Source: Lepidostoma basale
Taxonomy: Eukaryota > Arthropoda > Insecta > Trichoptera > Lepidostomatidae
NCBI GenBank assembly: GCA_022606425.2
Contig: JAHDVF020000136.1
Span: forward strand, 1 to 64,000
Direction of reading: 5' to 3'
DNA: 64,000 nt
In this document: in pieces, positions 53,110 to 63,644 of the stretch
How positions within the stretch are numbered: the stretch's first letter is position 1
Layout of the letters: each line of letters begins with the position of its first letter
The notes under the pieces: model-generated
The model's database searches: none
Told to the model about the DNA's origin: nothing
The model's input: only the letters and a program-made list of their open reading frames with translations
Position numbers and translations under genes: made by a program

Positions 53110-53758
53110 TATTAACTAACTAACTAACTAACCATCTACTAACCATTCTGCCTAACCGAAGGGGTAGGCAGAAAGAATGGACTGCCACACCTTTCTTTCC
53201 TAACATATTTCTCTCGCTTCCTCAACATTCATACATCGTGTCATGCACGCGCGTCGATTTCTCTGACTCCTCACATGGCCGACATTCAATATTTGATTTA
53301 TTTGATCGTGCCACGTTTTCCTTGGTCTTCCTCTATTTCTGGTACCATTTACTTCATTAACATATAATTTTTTTACCATTCTTTCTTCATTCATTCTTTC
53401 CATATGTCCAAACCATCTTAATGATCCTTTCATTATTTTGTTCATGACACCATCATTCGCACCGCATTCACTTCTTATATTTTCATTCGACACTCTATCA
53501 TACACAGAGTATCCACACATTCGTCTAAGAGATCTCATTTCTACTGCATTTATTCTACTTTCATCCTTCTTTTGCCAGTTCCATGCTTCGCTTCCATACA
53601 TAAGGGTCGGTAGAAGAACACCATTGTGCACTGCCATTCTAGCTTTTTTGGATAGGTTTTTGTTTGCGATGACAACTTTAAGTGCACCATTCACTTTGTT
53701 GCCTGCCCAACCCTTCTTTCAATATCCCTCTCCACTCTCCCATCTCTTGTAAACATAC
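53110..53758 (-). mobile_element. RTE-like family A LINE, second long copy
   Basis: The minus frame 53200-53694 is open and nearly identical to 40450-41096. Its 5' end stops at the same word (GTATGTTTACAAGAGATGGG on the minus strand). The tail region has a small rearrangement (TAACCATCTACTAACCATTC). Confidence 0.85.
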
Positions 53759-53764
53759 CTTATT

Positions 53765-54180
53765 TATCGAGCCAAAAATTTAAACGGTATACTCGTACAA
53801 GTTAATTACTTAGAAACAGTGGATTACAAAAATTGGCACAAATGATATAAAAGTGCAAAATTATTGTTCTGTATATTCATATTATTTCCGTTTAGCAAAT
53901 AAGTTGTATTGATATATTTGTGAAGATTATCACGATTGGCAGGCACTCTTTTTGTTTCAAGTGTTTATTCAACTGTTTGTGCGGGTCCTTTTATGACAGG
54001 TGTTGCGCGTTGACAGCGTTGCATTCTCTACTATAGATATGTATAGGCTTTAAACTTTGTCTGCGGTCGTTGATAGTGCAAAGAGTTAGAATAACGAAAG
54101 TTAAATGCACACGCACACGCCGAAGAATGTTCGTTTTATAATAATAATTATTATTATTGTTTACATTAGATTTCTACGAA
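53765..54180. other. Unassigned stretch
   Basis: No supported feature. Confidence 0.35.
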
Positions 54181-54184
54181 CATT

Positions 54185-54375
54185 GAGGCAGAGTGCCAGG
54201 AAGGAAGGTCCTGCCGCATGAAAGGTCCCGGTTTTGATTCCCGACGATGGTAGTGTGATTGTCACATTGTCATTGGTCTGAGGTAGAATTCACGTGACAG
54301 TAAGCTGATAGATTCATAGCTAAAAATAGTTGTATACAGAAATTGGGTTCAAATAACCTGCGGTATACAAATGTG
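54185..54375 (+). mobile_element. tRNA-derived SINE-A copy
   Basis: GGCAGAGTGCCAGGAAGG and CCGGTTTTGATTCCCGACGA are the decayed box A and box B; the body GAATTCACGTGACAGTAAGC and TTGGGTTCAAATAACCTGC follow. Confidence 0.7.
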
Positions 54376-54534
54376 GAAAGCAACGGAAAACTACCACAGT
54401 GGCATTTCAAGAATCAGCAAAAATGTTACGCCTCCAATTCCTTAGATTTAAGCTAGCGATTTAGATTCTACGGCTCAACTATGTCTTCTTCTTCTTTCGT
54501 CTAGTCATTTCTAGTTATTTGGGATCTCGCTTGG

Positions 54535-54960
54535 GAGATGGTTCGACATTTGGAATACAGGATACTCTCCAAAGTAGTATTTATCTTCTGAACGTACTTT
54601 CACGAATATGAAAGACGTCGATCTCCGAAGTGATCATGTTCAGCAGTTTGATTGCTCTCCCCACCGGCATCACCAGAGGCAGGTTGGTTCTGCATGTTGG
54701 GAGATAAAACAGTCTGTGCTGACGCTGTCGAAGATAACCATCTGGAACATAAAGGTGGATAGCCTCCAAGATAACGGGGTTCTCAAAGAATCCCCTGATA
54801 AGTCTGAAGAAATGGGTAAATGTGCACCCATCTCTTCTTCTCTGCAAACTATTGGTCCCCAGCTTGCCCAAGAGGAATGCAGTGGGATAAAGCCACGGAT
54901 AGCTACCAAACTCTTATGTAGAGATATCTCAGAAAACTTTTCTGAACCCCTATAACATGA
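54535..54960 (-). mobile_element. CR1/jockey-like LINE C-terminus
   Basis: The minus frame 54581-54871 reads MGKLGTNSLQRRRDGCTFTH, FFRLIRGFFENPVILEAIHL, RQRQHRLFYLPTCRTNLPLV and HIRESTFRR, close to the 15604 element. The GATTT tail is absent. Confidence 0.8.
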
Positions 54961-55019
54961 GCGTTGTTGGTTTATGCGGGGACATGATTACTTAGATTTG
55001 GGAATTTTGATTCAAAATT

Positions 55020-55200
55020 TTTTACGCAAGCCGGGCTTCTGGGCTTCTATGGGAGTATCGCCATATGTGTGGACATCCACATTGCAGGAGGCCGATCCGG
55101 TCCCCTCCTTTCATCTTCCAGTTGCAGGACCTTGTGAACATTGTCCCTTCTGCTCACATGGCCGTACCACCGCAGACAACGTTCCCTATTTCTGTATATA
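55020..55200 (-). mobile_element. LINE-like family E tail, second copy
   Basis: CCACATTGCAGGAGGCCGAT, GTCCCCTCCTTTCATCTTCC and CTCACATGGCCGTACCACCG parallel 36960-37080. Confidence 0.5.
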
Positions 55201-55204
55201 TTTT

Positions 55205-56490
55205 AGATAATTAGCAAAACTAATTAAAATGTATAAATTATATTTTTCTTTCCTTTTCTACGTCTTTTGTTTTTAAAGTTAGTTTCCAGTACTTTGTTTC
55301 CAATACGTAAATTGTGTTTGTTAATTTTGCAAATATAATTTTTAAAAAAGCCCTTGAATCGTACTCGTATATAAATAAATATAAAACCTCTCTTAATGTC
55401 TCAATTCCCGCTGAAAAAAGGTAATTGTTCATTTGATGTTAAGAAGTGGTTTGTTTTTGTTAAATATTATCTTAACATAATGTGGCACTGGGAAAAAATT
55501 CGGATGAAAAAGAAAACTTGTATTTTGCATAACATGAATGTCAATAATTCTGTTGAGTATGGAAGTTAAAAGATGAGCGATTGAAAACCAATTGCACAAA
55601 CAAAAATTTATTCACGTTAAGATCACTTGTTTGTGGGTATGGATAATTATTTTAGTTCAACCCATTTCCTCCCGAAAGCACTTCAAAATATTTGAGTGAT
55701 AAGAACTGTTATGATTTTTTTTGTCTAATGATTTTCCTGAAATCTTTTCATGGAAGTTCATTTGAAATAATAATGAAATAAAACGATGTTTTTTTACTAC
55801 TTCCACTTAGTATATTTTTGGCATATAAAATAATTTATTTCTTTTTTCATTAAAGCAAGTTTCTACGATCGTTCTTTCAGCGTTGCGCGTCCGTTGGCGT
55901 GGGAAAGCCTTCATGTTAATATTTAGTATGAGAATAGTGACGTTAAACTTATGAAACTTCTAATAACTGCAATATACGGTCAGTCTTTTCCTAGTGCGCC
56001 CTTGGAGTAATTATATTACAAAAATATAAATCATCATAAATAATAATAATAATAATATAATTAAATGATTTTACTGAAATCTCTTAATACATTCATCTCT
56101 TGATACATTAATCAAATCTCTTGATACATTCATTTCTAATTCATTTCATTTAACAATTCATTTTATATGTCTTTTGGATTTGAACGAGTTGCAATACTGT
56201 CGTCTCTCCGAAGTGCTCGCACGTGTACTAATGCTGTTGACTCAGGTTCCATAAAAAGTCAATCGCCTTCATTTTTGCTAGAGGAAACGCGGTTAAATTT
56301 CAATACAAAGAGTTCTTTTTTTTACAGTTCATTGTACTGACTGTCTGCGACTTTTGTAAACAATAAATAAATGTACTTTAATAATGAACGAAACCATTTA
56401 TATAGGTGTATTAAAATATTTCTTTGTTGACATTTGCATATCAAGGCGAACCACGTTACTTTTAAAAGAAGTCTGAAACACTGAACAAAT
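55205..56490. other. AT-rich stretch
   Basis: A weak L2-like tail word (AGTGCGCCCTTGGAGTAATT with AATAATAATAATAATAA) is at 55995-56055. No gene. Confidence 0.4.
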
Positions 56491-56494
56491 TATT

Positions 56495-56600
56495 AACACG
56501 AATGAAAACGTCTGTTTTCTAGAAGTTTCATAATATTTTATGGAGATAATATGTTTCATCCTGTTAAGAGCTTATGAAATGACAAGTTCATTGTAAAAAA
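56495..56600. repeat. U-family foldback half
   Basis: AATGAAAACGTCTGTTTTCT, AGAAGTTTCATAATATTTTA, then ATATGTTTCATCCTGTTAAG. Confidence 0.5.
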
Positions 56601-56654
56601 TGAAAATAAAAAATAATTATAAAAAATCTTTCTAAATGTATATTTAGTTAAAAT

Positions 56655-56700
56655 CCACCAGAAGATGGCAGCGAGCTATCGAAACCGGCCGAAGACATAA
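56655..56700 (+). ncRNA. decayed hammerhead-like motif
   Basis: CAGAAGA, GGCAGC/GCTATC stem (mismatched), GAAA, ACCGGC, then CGAAG. Same lineage as the arms at 51638. Confidence 0.3.
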
Positions 56701-56704
56701 ACAT

Positions 56705-57040
56705 CAGAGGCTTTTAAATAAATAAATAAAAATTATATTATTAATTAATTCTTAATAAAAAAATGTTTTATAAGTTGTAAAATTTGTTGTATTTTTTTAT
56801 AACTTTAAAATAAAATAAATAAAAAATGAAGGCATCTTGAGTATGAATTTGTAAATATTTGTCAAAGAACTATTTTTTTATTTGAATACAGTCATTTGTA
56901 TAAATAATTAATGTATGACTAAAATGAAATGATAATACTATACTTATGGACAATGTGCTCAATATTGTTTCCGCATTTATAACAACGAAGTAATTTAAAA
57001 ACTATTTATAAATCGCTTGGGAATTAATACGTGTAATAAG
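56705..57040. other. AT-rich stretch
   Basis: Nothing recognised. Confidence 0.4.
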
Positions 57041-57049
57041 CGTTTAAGG

Positions 57050-57721
57050 CAGAGGTTCCCAAACTTTTTGTGCCGTAGACCCCTTGCCGATTTTTATATT
57101 TTGTGTAGACTCCCTGCTTTCTGATTCTGATTGCTAAAAAAAATGGTTACTGCCGAATTCTACTAGCCGGAAGTCGATGTCGAGCCAAAAAGAAAGTTGC
57201 CAACGATTTCCAGCGTCCGATTTTCCCCATGTGAGCAAAAAAGCCTAAGAGACAGAGTCAGAAACGATACGGTGAGATAAAAAACAAAGGTCACTGACAT
57301 CATCCACCGGGTGGCGACTCTAAATTGGCTATGGGCAGGTCACGTAGCCAGAAACTCAGATGAAAAAAAGACAAGAAGACTGCTGACTTGGTGACCGTGG
57401 ACGGATAAGAGAAGTGCAGCCAGCCGCAACCGCGGTGGAAGAATGACCTGAACAGACATGTCGGAATATCCTGGATGCAGTCTGCACCAGACAGAGTGAC
57501 ATGGAAGCGAATGGAGGAGGCATTTGTCCAGGGGTGGACAGGAATAGGCTGAGGAAGAAGAAAAAGAAGATGAGCAAACAAAAAGGTCGCCAATGATTTT
57601 GATGGCTTCAATTTATTTGAATCATCTCATGGACCTCCAATTTTTTTTGCAACTGTCGTAGACCCCTTGCAAGTTGTCGTGGACCCCTGGAGGTCTATAT
57701 AGACCACTTTGGGAATCACTG
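57050..57721. mobile_element. hAT-like MITE with a LINE inserted
   Basis: Ends CAGAGGTTCCCAAAC and TTTGGGAATCACTG; the 8 bp duplication GTTTAAGG is perfect (57042-57049, 57722-57729). About 330 bp of LINE lies inside; without it the MITE would be about 340 bp. Confidence 0.8.
57243..57575 (+). mobile_element. RTE-like family C LINE nested in the MITE
   Basis: The plus strand reads DIIHRVATLNWLWAGHVARN and SDEKKTRRLL, then a GAGGAAGAAGAAAAAGAAGA tail. TGAGCAAA lies on both sides (57231, 57569), consistent with a target duplication. Confidence 0.7.
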
Positions 57722-57729
57722 GTTTAAGG

Positions 57730-58235
57730 TATCGGCAGACGTAAATACCTGAATCACTATCGATTGGGTGCTTAGTTAATTCCCGGAACTAATGGACCAT
57801 ACTGTTAATAAGAGCTAGATATTTTAATGTTTTCGATATCATAAGATGTTGAACGACCAAGGACAGTGTTCTGATAATGCTAGGTTCATTGCACTATTGT
57901 GTGACAGTTCTAGTAGATACATTTTCCGGAAAAACAGAAACACTAAGCCGTTTGTGTCCTTTGCGTTATGCGCGTTGCAGTAAATACAAGGTTACAAGTA
58001 AAATGTGCACTTGTACCTATTCCAAACAGGATAACAGAAAACGATAAATAACTGAACATTAATTAAAACCATTTAACTAATACCTATAATGCATAATAAT
58101 GAATTTATTGTTTCTTGAACAATTGTGTAAAACTCCATATTAATTAATTAATACGAATGAAAACGTTTGGTTAATATAAGTTTTATTTTTATTATATGAG
58201 GATAACATGTTTACATTGTCCCTATTTTCTAGTCT
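57730..58235. other. Unassigned stretch
   Basis: A U-family outer arm (TACGAATGAAAACGTTTG) at about 58150. No gene. Confidence 0.35.
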
Positions 58236-58239
58236 GTTT

Positions 58240-58705
58240 TATTTTTATTTTATTTTACTTTTATTTTACAATATTTTACAAAAAAAGTTTATCGACTGTA
58301 GTTGTCACACTAGGCATAGCCTGTATCGTGGCAACTACATAAAATAGCATGTTAGTAGAATTGTTAGTAAAATGGCTGTTTGTTAGTAAAATGGCGGTTG
58401 TTAGTAATCTTATGCTAACTTTGGTAATCGCAATATGATGATATAATTAAAATTACTAAATCTAAAAGAAAAAACATTTTCTACGTCTAAGGTTCCCTTT
58501 ATATATTTGGTTAGAGCACGTTTAAATTTCTTAATGTCGTTAATTGATTTGAGATTCTCAGGAAGACGATTGAAAATATAGGGCGCGCGGAATGGAAATT
58601 GCTTTTGGGCTAGAGCTGAGCGACAGCGAGGAACTTTAAAATTATGGTGAGAGGAATACCTTGTGGGACGGTTCTGTTGTGATCTAGAATTCGAAATTTT
58701 AAATT
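58240..58705 (-). mobile_element. CR1-like LINE C-terminus
   Basis: The minus strand reads FNRLPENLKSINDIKKFKRA and LTKYIKGTLDVENVF, the RLPxxLK....FK..L end of CR1/jockey-type reverse transcriptases, followed by a long AT-rich 3' part. Confidence 0.65.
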
Positions 58706-58709
58706 TGGA

Positions 58710-59050
58710 GAATATGGCTGATATTTTGATGTAAAGTTGTCGAATACTGATGATATGTTTTATTATATGAGGATAAAATGTTTACATTATCCCTAATTTC
58801 TAGTCTGTTTTGTAGAAGTTTATTTTTAATAACGAATATATGGGATGATATGAGCCCAAATTTGATAATGACTTCGGCAAGAAATTGTTTACCTTTCAAA
58901 GGTAAACATTTTTTTGATTATCCCTTTCCCTCTTCAATACAGTCCTCTGATTTTACCACCGTTTATAATTATAGTTACATGTAAATTTTGTGTTTTCGTT
59001 TAATTGTTATATTGCCGTGATAAAGCTTGGTTCCAAGCGAAACTAGTTGG
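58710..59050. other. Unassigned stretch
   Basis: TTGTTTACCTTTCAAAGGTAAAC at 58886 forms a small hairpin. No gene. Confidence 0.35.
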
Positions 59051-59054
59051 CATC

Positions 59055-59600
59055 AATTATAATAACTACCACTGCTGAATGTAGGCCTCTCCCAAAGCAC
59101 GCCACCGCCCCCTATCCATTGCCGCTTCCATCCATCCATGTCCACCAATCCTCTTCAGATCGTAGGTCCAGCGGGCAGAGGGAAGTCCACCACTGCAGAA
59201 TCCTGTACGCGGTCTCCACTCCAGAACCCGTCTCCCCCATCGGCAGTCGGTTCTCCGACAGACATGGCCAGCCCATCGCCACTTCAGCTCGCCCATCCTC
59301 AGAGCCACCTCAGTCACATTCGTTTCTAAATATGTCCCTCAAGGTTATTCCAAGCATAGCTCTTTCCATGGAGCTTTGGTCGACCTTGAATCTGTAGACT
59401 AGACCTTTTATCAGTGTCCACGTCTCGGCTCCGTACGTCATGATTGGCAAGACGCACTGGTTGAAGACTTTTGTCTTGAGGTGTTGTGGTATTTTAGAGG
59501 TGACAGCATGGCGTAATTTTCCGAAGGCCGCCCAACCCAACTGAATTCTTCGATCGGCTTCTTTCTCGAAATTGTTTCTACCCAGTTGTATGATTTGGCC
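59055..59600 (-). mobile_element. RTE-like family C LINE C-terminus
   Basis: Minus frames: FGKLRHAVTSKIPQHLKTKV, FNQCVLPIMTYGAETWTLI, QSSMERAMLGITLRD, then RRTDCRWGRRVLEWRPRTG and ALGEAYIQQW. It is the best-preserved RTE-type end of this kind in the window, about 190 bp before GH1-B exon 2. Confidence 0.8.
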
Positions 59601-59788
59601 AAGATATTTATATTCTTATGGTTAATTAATAACCATACCGTGGTTAAATACAATATTTATTTATTTTATATTTTTTAAAAGATTTAGCTAATATAGAAAG
59701 ATGAAACTGTTTAGCAGCAAATAAAACGTCTTTGAAATGTTGCCTAAAAGTGAATTACATTTAATGGAACGATTTTCATTTGTTACAG

Positions 59789-59889
59789 AGTAATATCCTC
59801 AGAGCAGAGTCTTAGAAAATTTCCGTCTCATTTTAAATTCGGAACTGCTACAGCTGCTTACCAGGTGGAAGGCGCTTGGAACATCAGTG
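59789..59889 (+). CDS. GH1 gene B, exon 2
   Basis: Acceptor TTCATTTGTTACAG. Encodes (G)[18 protein letters not shown] and [15 protein letters not shown], the signature GH1 N-terminal strand; Gln in AAYQVEG is the conserved sugar-binding residue. Ends in phase 1 at GTAAGA (59890-59895). It joins exon 3 to give WNIS-DKSEQVWDHYTHT. 101 bp. Confidence 0.92.
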
Positions 59890-59921
59890 GTAAGATAATA
59901 TTCTTAAAATTATTTAACTAG

Positions 59922-60195
59922 CCATCACGCCATTTCCCCGGAGAGGGTGGACCGTCACACTGTTCTATTCTGAAGTTACTCTGGCACATCTTCTACATTT
60001 ACACATCGTGACAAGCACGCCCGTTTATTGTTCTTACTTCGTACATTGTCGCCTTTTCGTTCACGATTAATTTGGTCATGCTATGTCATCTTTGGAGTTC
60101 CTCGACTTTCTTCCCTTATCCATTCGTTGAATTTGTCCAGACCATCTTAGTGGCCTTTTCCTTTTTATTTAGGACGCATTTCTTACTTCATTCCT
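59922..60195 (-). mobile_element. diverged RTE-like family A LINE
   Basis: CTAGCCATCACGCCATTTCC to GTCCAGACCATCTTAGTGGC on the plus strand; it lies in GH1-B intron 2. Confidence 0.65.
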
Positions 60196-60315
60196 TCTTT
60201 ACGCTTATCTCTATCAGCGATGAGCCAGCGTTAGACATATCTAAGATCATAGAAAAAAATGTGCTTTTACCGACGGTGACAATTTTTGTACATAATAAAC
60301 TATAATATATATTTC

Positions 60316-60935
60316 TTTACCTTCTTCTTTTTTCTTATTGTAAAAGAAGAAGAAGACCCACGTGGTCTGTTCTTCGGAGGGATGCTCCTATTTTGAGATG
60401 GATTCCCAACTGTTATTCTATATTTTAGAAGGTCTTCCACGAGGATGAGTCTCGTAAGGCAGATTACATAGTGCAATATAAGGAAGTCTGGTTGTGTCCA
60501 TTTTTTGCACATGACAGTACCAGTCACTCCTGTGTCTACTCCATCGAATGATATAATGTCGTCAGCCTCACATATCTCTCTTATTCATAGTGTCTCATAT
60601 TTTTCTTCTTCTCTTTCTTCTTCCTTATTGTAGACCTATGTGGTCTGTTCTCCAGAGTGTTGCTCTTCCTGTGAGGTAGAACGTGGACACTGATAAAAGG
60701 TGTAAGATATAGAGGTAGAGATTCCCAGCTGTCCTTCCATATTTTAGGAGGTCTTCCACGAGGACGAGTCCCATGAGGTTGATTATGCGATGAAATATAG
60801 AGGAGTCTGGTGGTGTCCATTCATTGAACATGACCGTACCAATCCCTTTTTCGCTGTCTGCTCCATCTTTTAATATCCTCAACCTCACATATCTCTCTTA
60901 TTTTGGTGTTCCTCGCGCGATCTCTCAGTGTCTCC
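60316..60935 (-). mobile_element. two tandem RTE-like family B LINE ends
   Basis: 60316-60595 and 60600-60935, same strand, each with a GAA-type tail (TTCTTCTTTTTTCTTATTG; CTTCTTCTCTTTCTTCTTCC). The second retains MDTTRLLYISSHNQPHGTRP and RGRPPKIWKDSW, with a ~60 bp insertion near 60680. Confidence 0.75.
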
Positions 60936-61071
60936 CATTTTTCTGATTTGTTTAAAATATTGAGTTATGATTTAATTAAAATCTATAAAATAAATGTTAT
61001 CTGGCTAATGCTACAAATTATGTATACCATATATATTAAGCATATGATAATTAGTTTTTGTTTTATTTAAG

Positions 61072-61659
61072 ATAAATCAGAGCAGGTGTGGGACCACTAC
61101 ACGCATACACAAAGCCACAAGATCAAGGACGGCAGCAACGGAGATGTGGCTTGTGATTCCTACCATCTTTACAAGAGAGACGTCCAGATGCTGGTTGAGC
61201 TCGGCTTGGACTACTATCGTTTCTCCATATCCTGGAGTCGCCTGCTTCCCAAGGGATACGGGAGCCGAGTGAGCCAGGACGGACTGAGATACTACAACAA
61301 CCTCATTGACGAACTGATCAAATATAACATCACTCCGATGGTGACACTCTTCCATTGGGACACGCCACAATCCATCATGGACATCGGTGGGTGGGCCAAC
61401 CCTGTGATCGCAGACTTCTTCGAAGATTTCGCCAACGTGGCCTTTTTGCACTTTGGAGACCGCGTGAAGACTTGGCTTACTTTCAACGAGGCATACAACT
61501 TCTGCCTCCTGGGATACGGCTCGAGGCGAGGGTTAGTCAGATTGGCTCCGGATATAAATTTCCATGGCTTTGGGGAATACCAATGTGCGCATAATGTGCT
61601 AAGGGCACACGCCAAAGCGTACCATTTGTACAACACCACATACAAACCCACTCAAAAAG
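61072..61659 (+). CDS. GH1 gene B, exon 3 (catalytic acid/base exon)
   Basis: Acceptor TTTATTTAAG; 588 bp. It encodes DKSEQVWDHYTHTQSHKI, GDVACDSYHLYKRDVQML, YYRFSISWSRLLPKG, VTLFHWDTPQSIMDIGGW and KTWLTFNEAYNFCLLGYG, successive GH1 barrel strands. Glu at 61488-61490 (residue 186 of the assembled product) is the expected acid/base. GH1 normally reads TFNEP; here Pro is Ala. His in FHWDTP is the conserved glycone-binding residue. The exon ends in phase 1 at a GTATTT donor (61660). The nucleophile exon must lie to the right. Gene A, 60 kb upstream, is a likely tandem paralogue. Hydrolysis of beta-glucosides is the family role; substrate unknown. Confidence 0.95.
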
Positions 61660-61717
61660 GTATTTATTATTATTTAACATTTTTTATTATCGAGTTTTCA
61701 TATATAATTATTATGTT

Positions 61718-61925
61718 ATACTTAGGAAATTGAAAATAACTTTGTTTAATCCACTTATTATTAAAAAAAACACGACATGTTTCGGAGGATACTTCATCTT
61801 CAGGATATCCAGGTATCCTGAAGATGGAGGTATCCTCCGAAACATGTCGTGTTTTTAAATAAAAAAATTTATAAGTAGTGGATTAAAAAAAGTTATTTTC
61901 AATTTCGTAAGTACATTACTATGGA
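61718..61925. mobile_element. foldback element with two inverted hammerhead-like motifs
   Basis: Outer arms TTAGGAAATTGAAAATAACT and AGTTATTTTCAATTTC. Plus motif: CTGAAGA (61818-61824), GGAGG/CCTCC, GAAA (61839-61842), ACATGT, C, GTG. Minus motif: core 61797-61803, stem weakened, GAAA, ACATGT, C, GTG. The two cores face each other across a GATATCCAGGTATC centre. Stem I is weak in both. Confidence 0.7.
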
Positions 61926-61964
61926 ATTCCACAGCGTTAATGCCTTAGCGTTCAATAAATTATT

Positions 61965-62235
61965 ATTTCAGATTTCTTCTCTTTCCCCTAAGTTTTGGTC
62001 GTATAACCTTTTTGTGATGGTGAGTTGTCCTGGGATGGTGATGCCCAGCCATCTCTCTTCTCTTTTTGGTGGCTTTCCTGGTAGTCTCTTGCTGCTTGGG
62101 TTTTCATCTATAACAATTTGAGATATTTTTGTATTCTCCATGCGGTCCACGTGGTCTCTCTCTGCTTCTTCCCCATCTTACTATGTCCTCAACATCAGAG
62201 TTTATTGTTTATCTTCCGATCCGATCTCTGAGGGT
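61965..62235 (-). mobile_element. RTE-like family F LINE end
   Basis: Minus strand: DRMENTKISQIVIDENPSSK, RLPGKPPKREERW and LGITIPGQLTITK. A second copy is at 63645-63975. Confidence 0.6.
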
Positions 62236-62239
62236 ATAA

Positions 62240-63050
62240 AGATATTAAAAATATTATAAAATGGTTTACAAATATGATCAGTTTTGACAGATGTTATAAA
62301 GATTTATTTTGGAACGTTTATGCTTTTGTTATAACAAAATAAATTAAAAATTCTTATTGGGGTTCAGGTAATTACTTACAACTAAGGAAATAAATCAAAG
62401 ATTGGACTTGACGTTAAATTTATTTGATTATTTTTAATATTTTCTTTATTTTTAATTGCTTTTTTAATTTATAAAATTTCGAGATTGCTCAAATTTACAT
62501 ATTTATTATTATTGACATGCAAAATTTCAACGCCATTATCTTTATTAAATGAATGATTTTTTTCAATGAGGTATAAGAGAGACATCTTATTTGCTCTTTT
62601 ATTCTTAATTTAAAATTACGCTTTGTTTTACGTTGAGAAAATTTGTCTTCCTTGTCTTTATTATTTTTTATTAATTTACTTAAATTATTGTTTGTATAAA
62701 ATGCGGGTCTAATTTGTTCAAAGAACAAAACATATTAGCGCGATATTTTGCATTTTTTGCTATTAAATTACCCGCTATAAATAATAGTACCTAGGATATT
62801 TATTACAGATGTTTCGTTGTGGTGGAAAACGCCTATAATTAAAGATAATAAAATTATTACCATTCTATAAAGTACGAGTGCAGGCGTTTAACCTACCATC
62901 GCTGAACCTGAACCTGAGACACTACAAAAACCGCACGATTATCTGTCATAAACGTGCTATACAATAATCCTTCAAGGAATTTGAAGAGTTGTATTAGCCA
63001 GGATGAATGCTTCTCCAATATAAGTAATGAAAACTTGTAATGAAAACTTG
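62240..63050. other. AT-rich intronic stretch of GH1-B
   Basis: I looked for the next GH1 exon here and found none. Confidence 0.5.
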
Positions 63051-63054
63051 ATAC

Positions 63055-63130
63055 TCTTCTTCTTCCACTTCTTCAGATTATTACCGTCCACTCCTGGACA
63101 ATGGCCTCCTCCATTCATTCTTCGATACTC
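63055..63130 (-). mobile_element. family C LINE tail scrap
   Basis: CTTCTTCTTCCACTTCTTCA and CCACTCCTGGACAATGGCCT only. Confidence 0.55.
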
Positions 63131-63284
63131 AAATGCCTAAAAAACTGCCTAAATCATCTTTATTTTTATAAATTTATTTATTTAAAAAAGATGCAATTTT
63201 TAAAACTTTATATATTTTTAATACAACACATACGTTGTAATAGTTAAAACATAGAAAGGCAGAAAATACACTTATAATAAATTT

Positions 63285-63410
63285 ACACTTAGGAAATTGA
63301 AAATAACTTTGTTTAATCTTCAAAATATTAAAAAAATATTAAAAAAACACAACATTTTTCGTAGAATTTCTCCATCTTCGTAAGTTAAATTTTCACCCAT
63401 CGTCAGGGAG
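63285..63410. repeat. decayed foldback of the 61718 family
   Basis: CACTTAGGAAATTGAAAATA, ACTTTGTTTAATC, AACACAACATTTTTCGTAG and CTCCATCTTCG in the same order as the left arm at 61718. Confidence 0.55.
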
Positions 63411-63484
63411 AATTCGCAACTGACAATATCTTCAAACGCCAATATAAATAATCAATTGTGAACATAATTTAAAACTAGTACAAA

Positions 63485-63610
63485 CGAAAATGTATGTTTT
63501 CTAAAAAATATATTATAATTTATGGAAATGACATGTCTCGCCTTTCTAAAGCATTATCAAATGCTTCATTGAAAATGCCTTAGAAAGGTAAAACACGTCA
63601 TTCATCGAGT
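63485..63610. repeat. U-family foldback with TTGANAA motifs in both arms
   Basis: Minus: TTGATAA (63554-63560), GCTTT/AAGGC stem with AGA loop, GAGA, CATG, T, C. Plus: TTGAAAA, GCCTT/AAGGT, AAAA, CACG, T, C. The arms GGAAATGACATGTC and CACGTCATTC pair. Confidence 0.6.
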
Positions 63611-63644
63611 TTTACATCATTGTTCAAGGAACAATAATTAACAT

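Noticed and set aside
53438..53752. Plus-strand frames with repeated FAPHSLLIFSFDTLSYTEYPHI as a protein family
   Set aside because: They are antisense readings of RTE family A copies and appear at every minus-strand copy.
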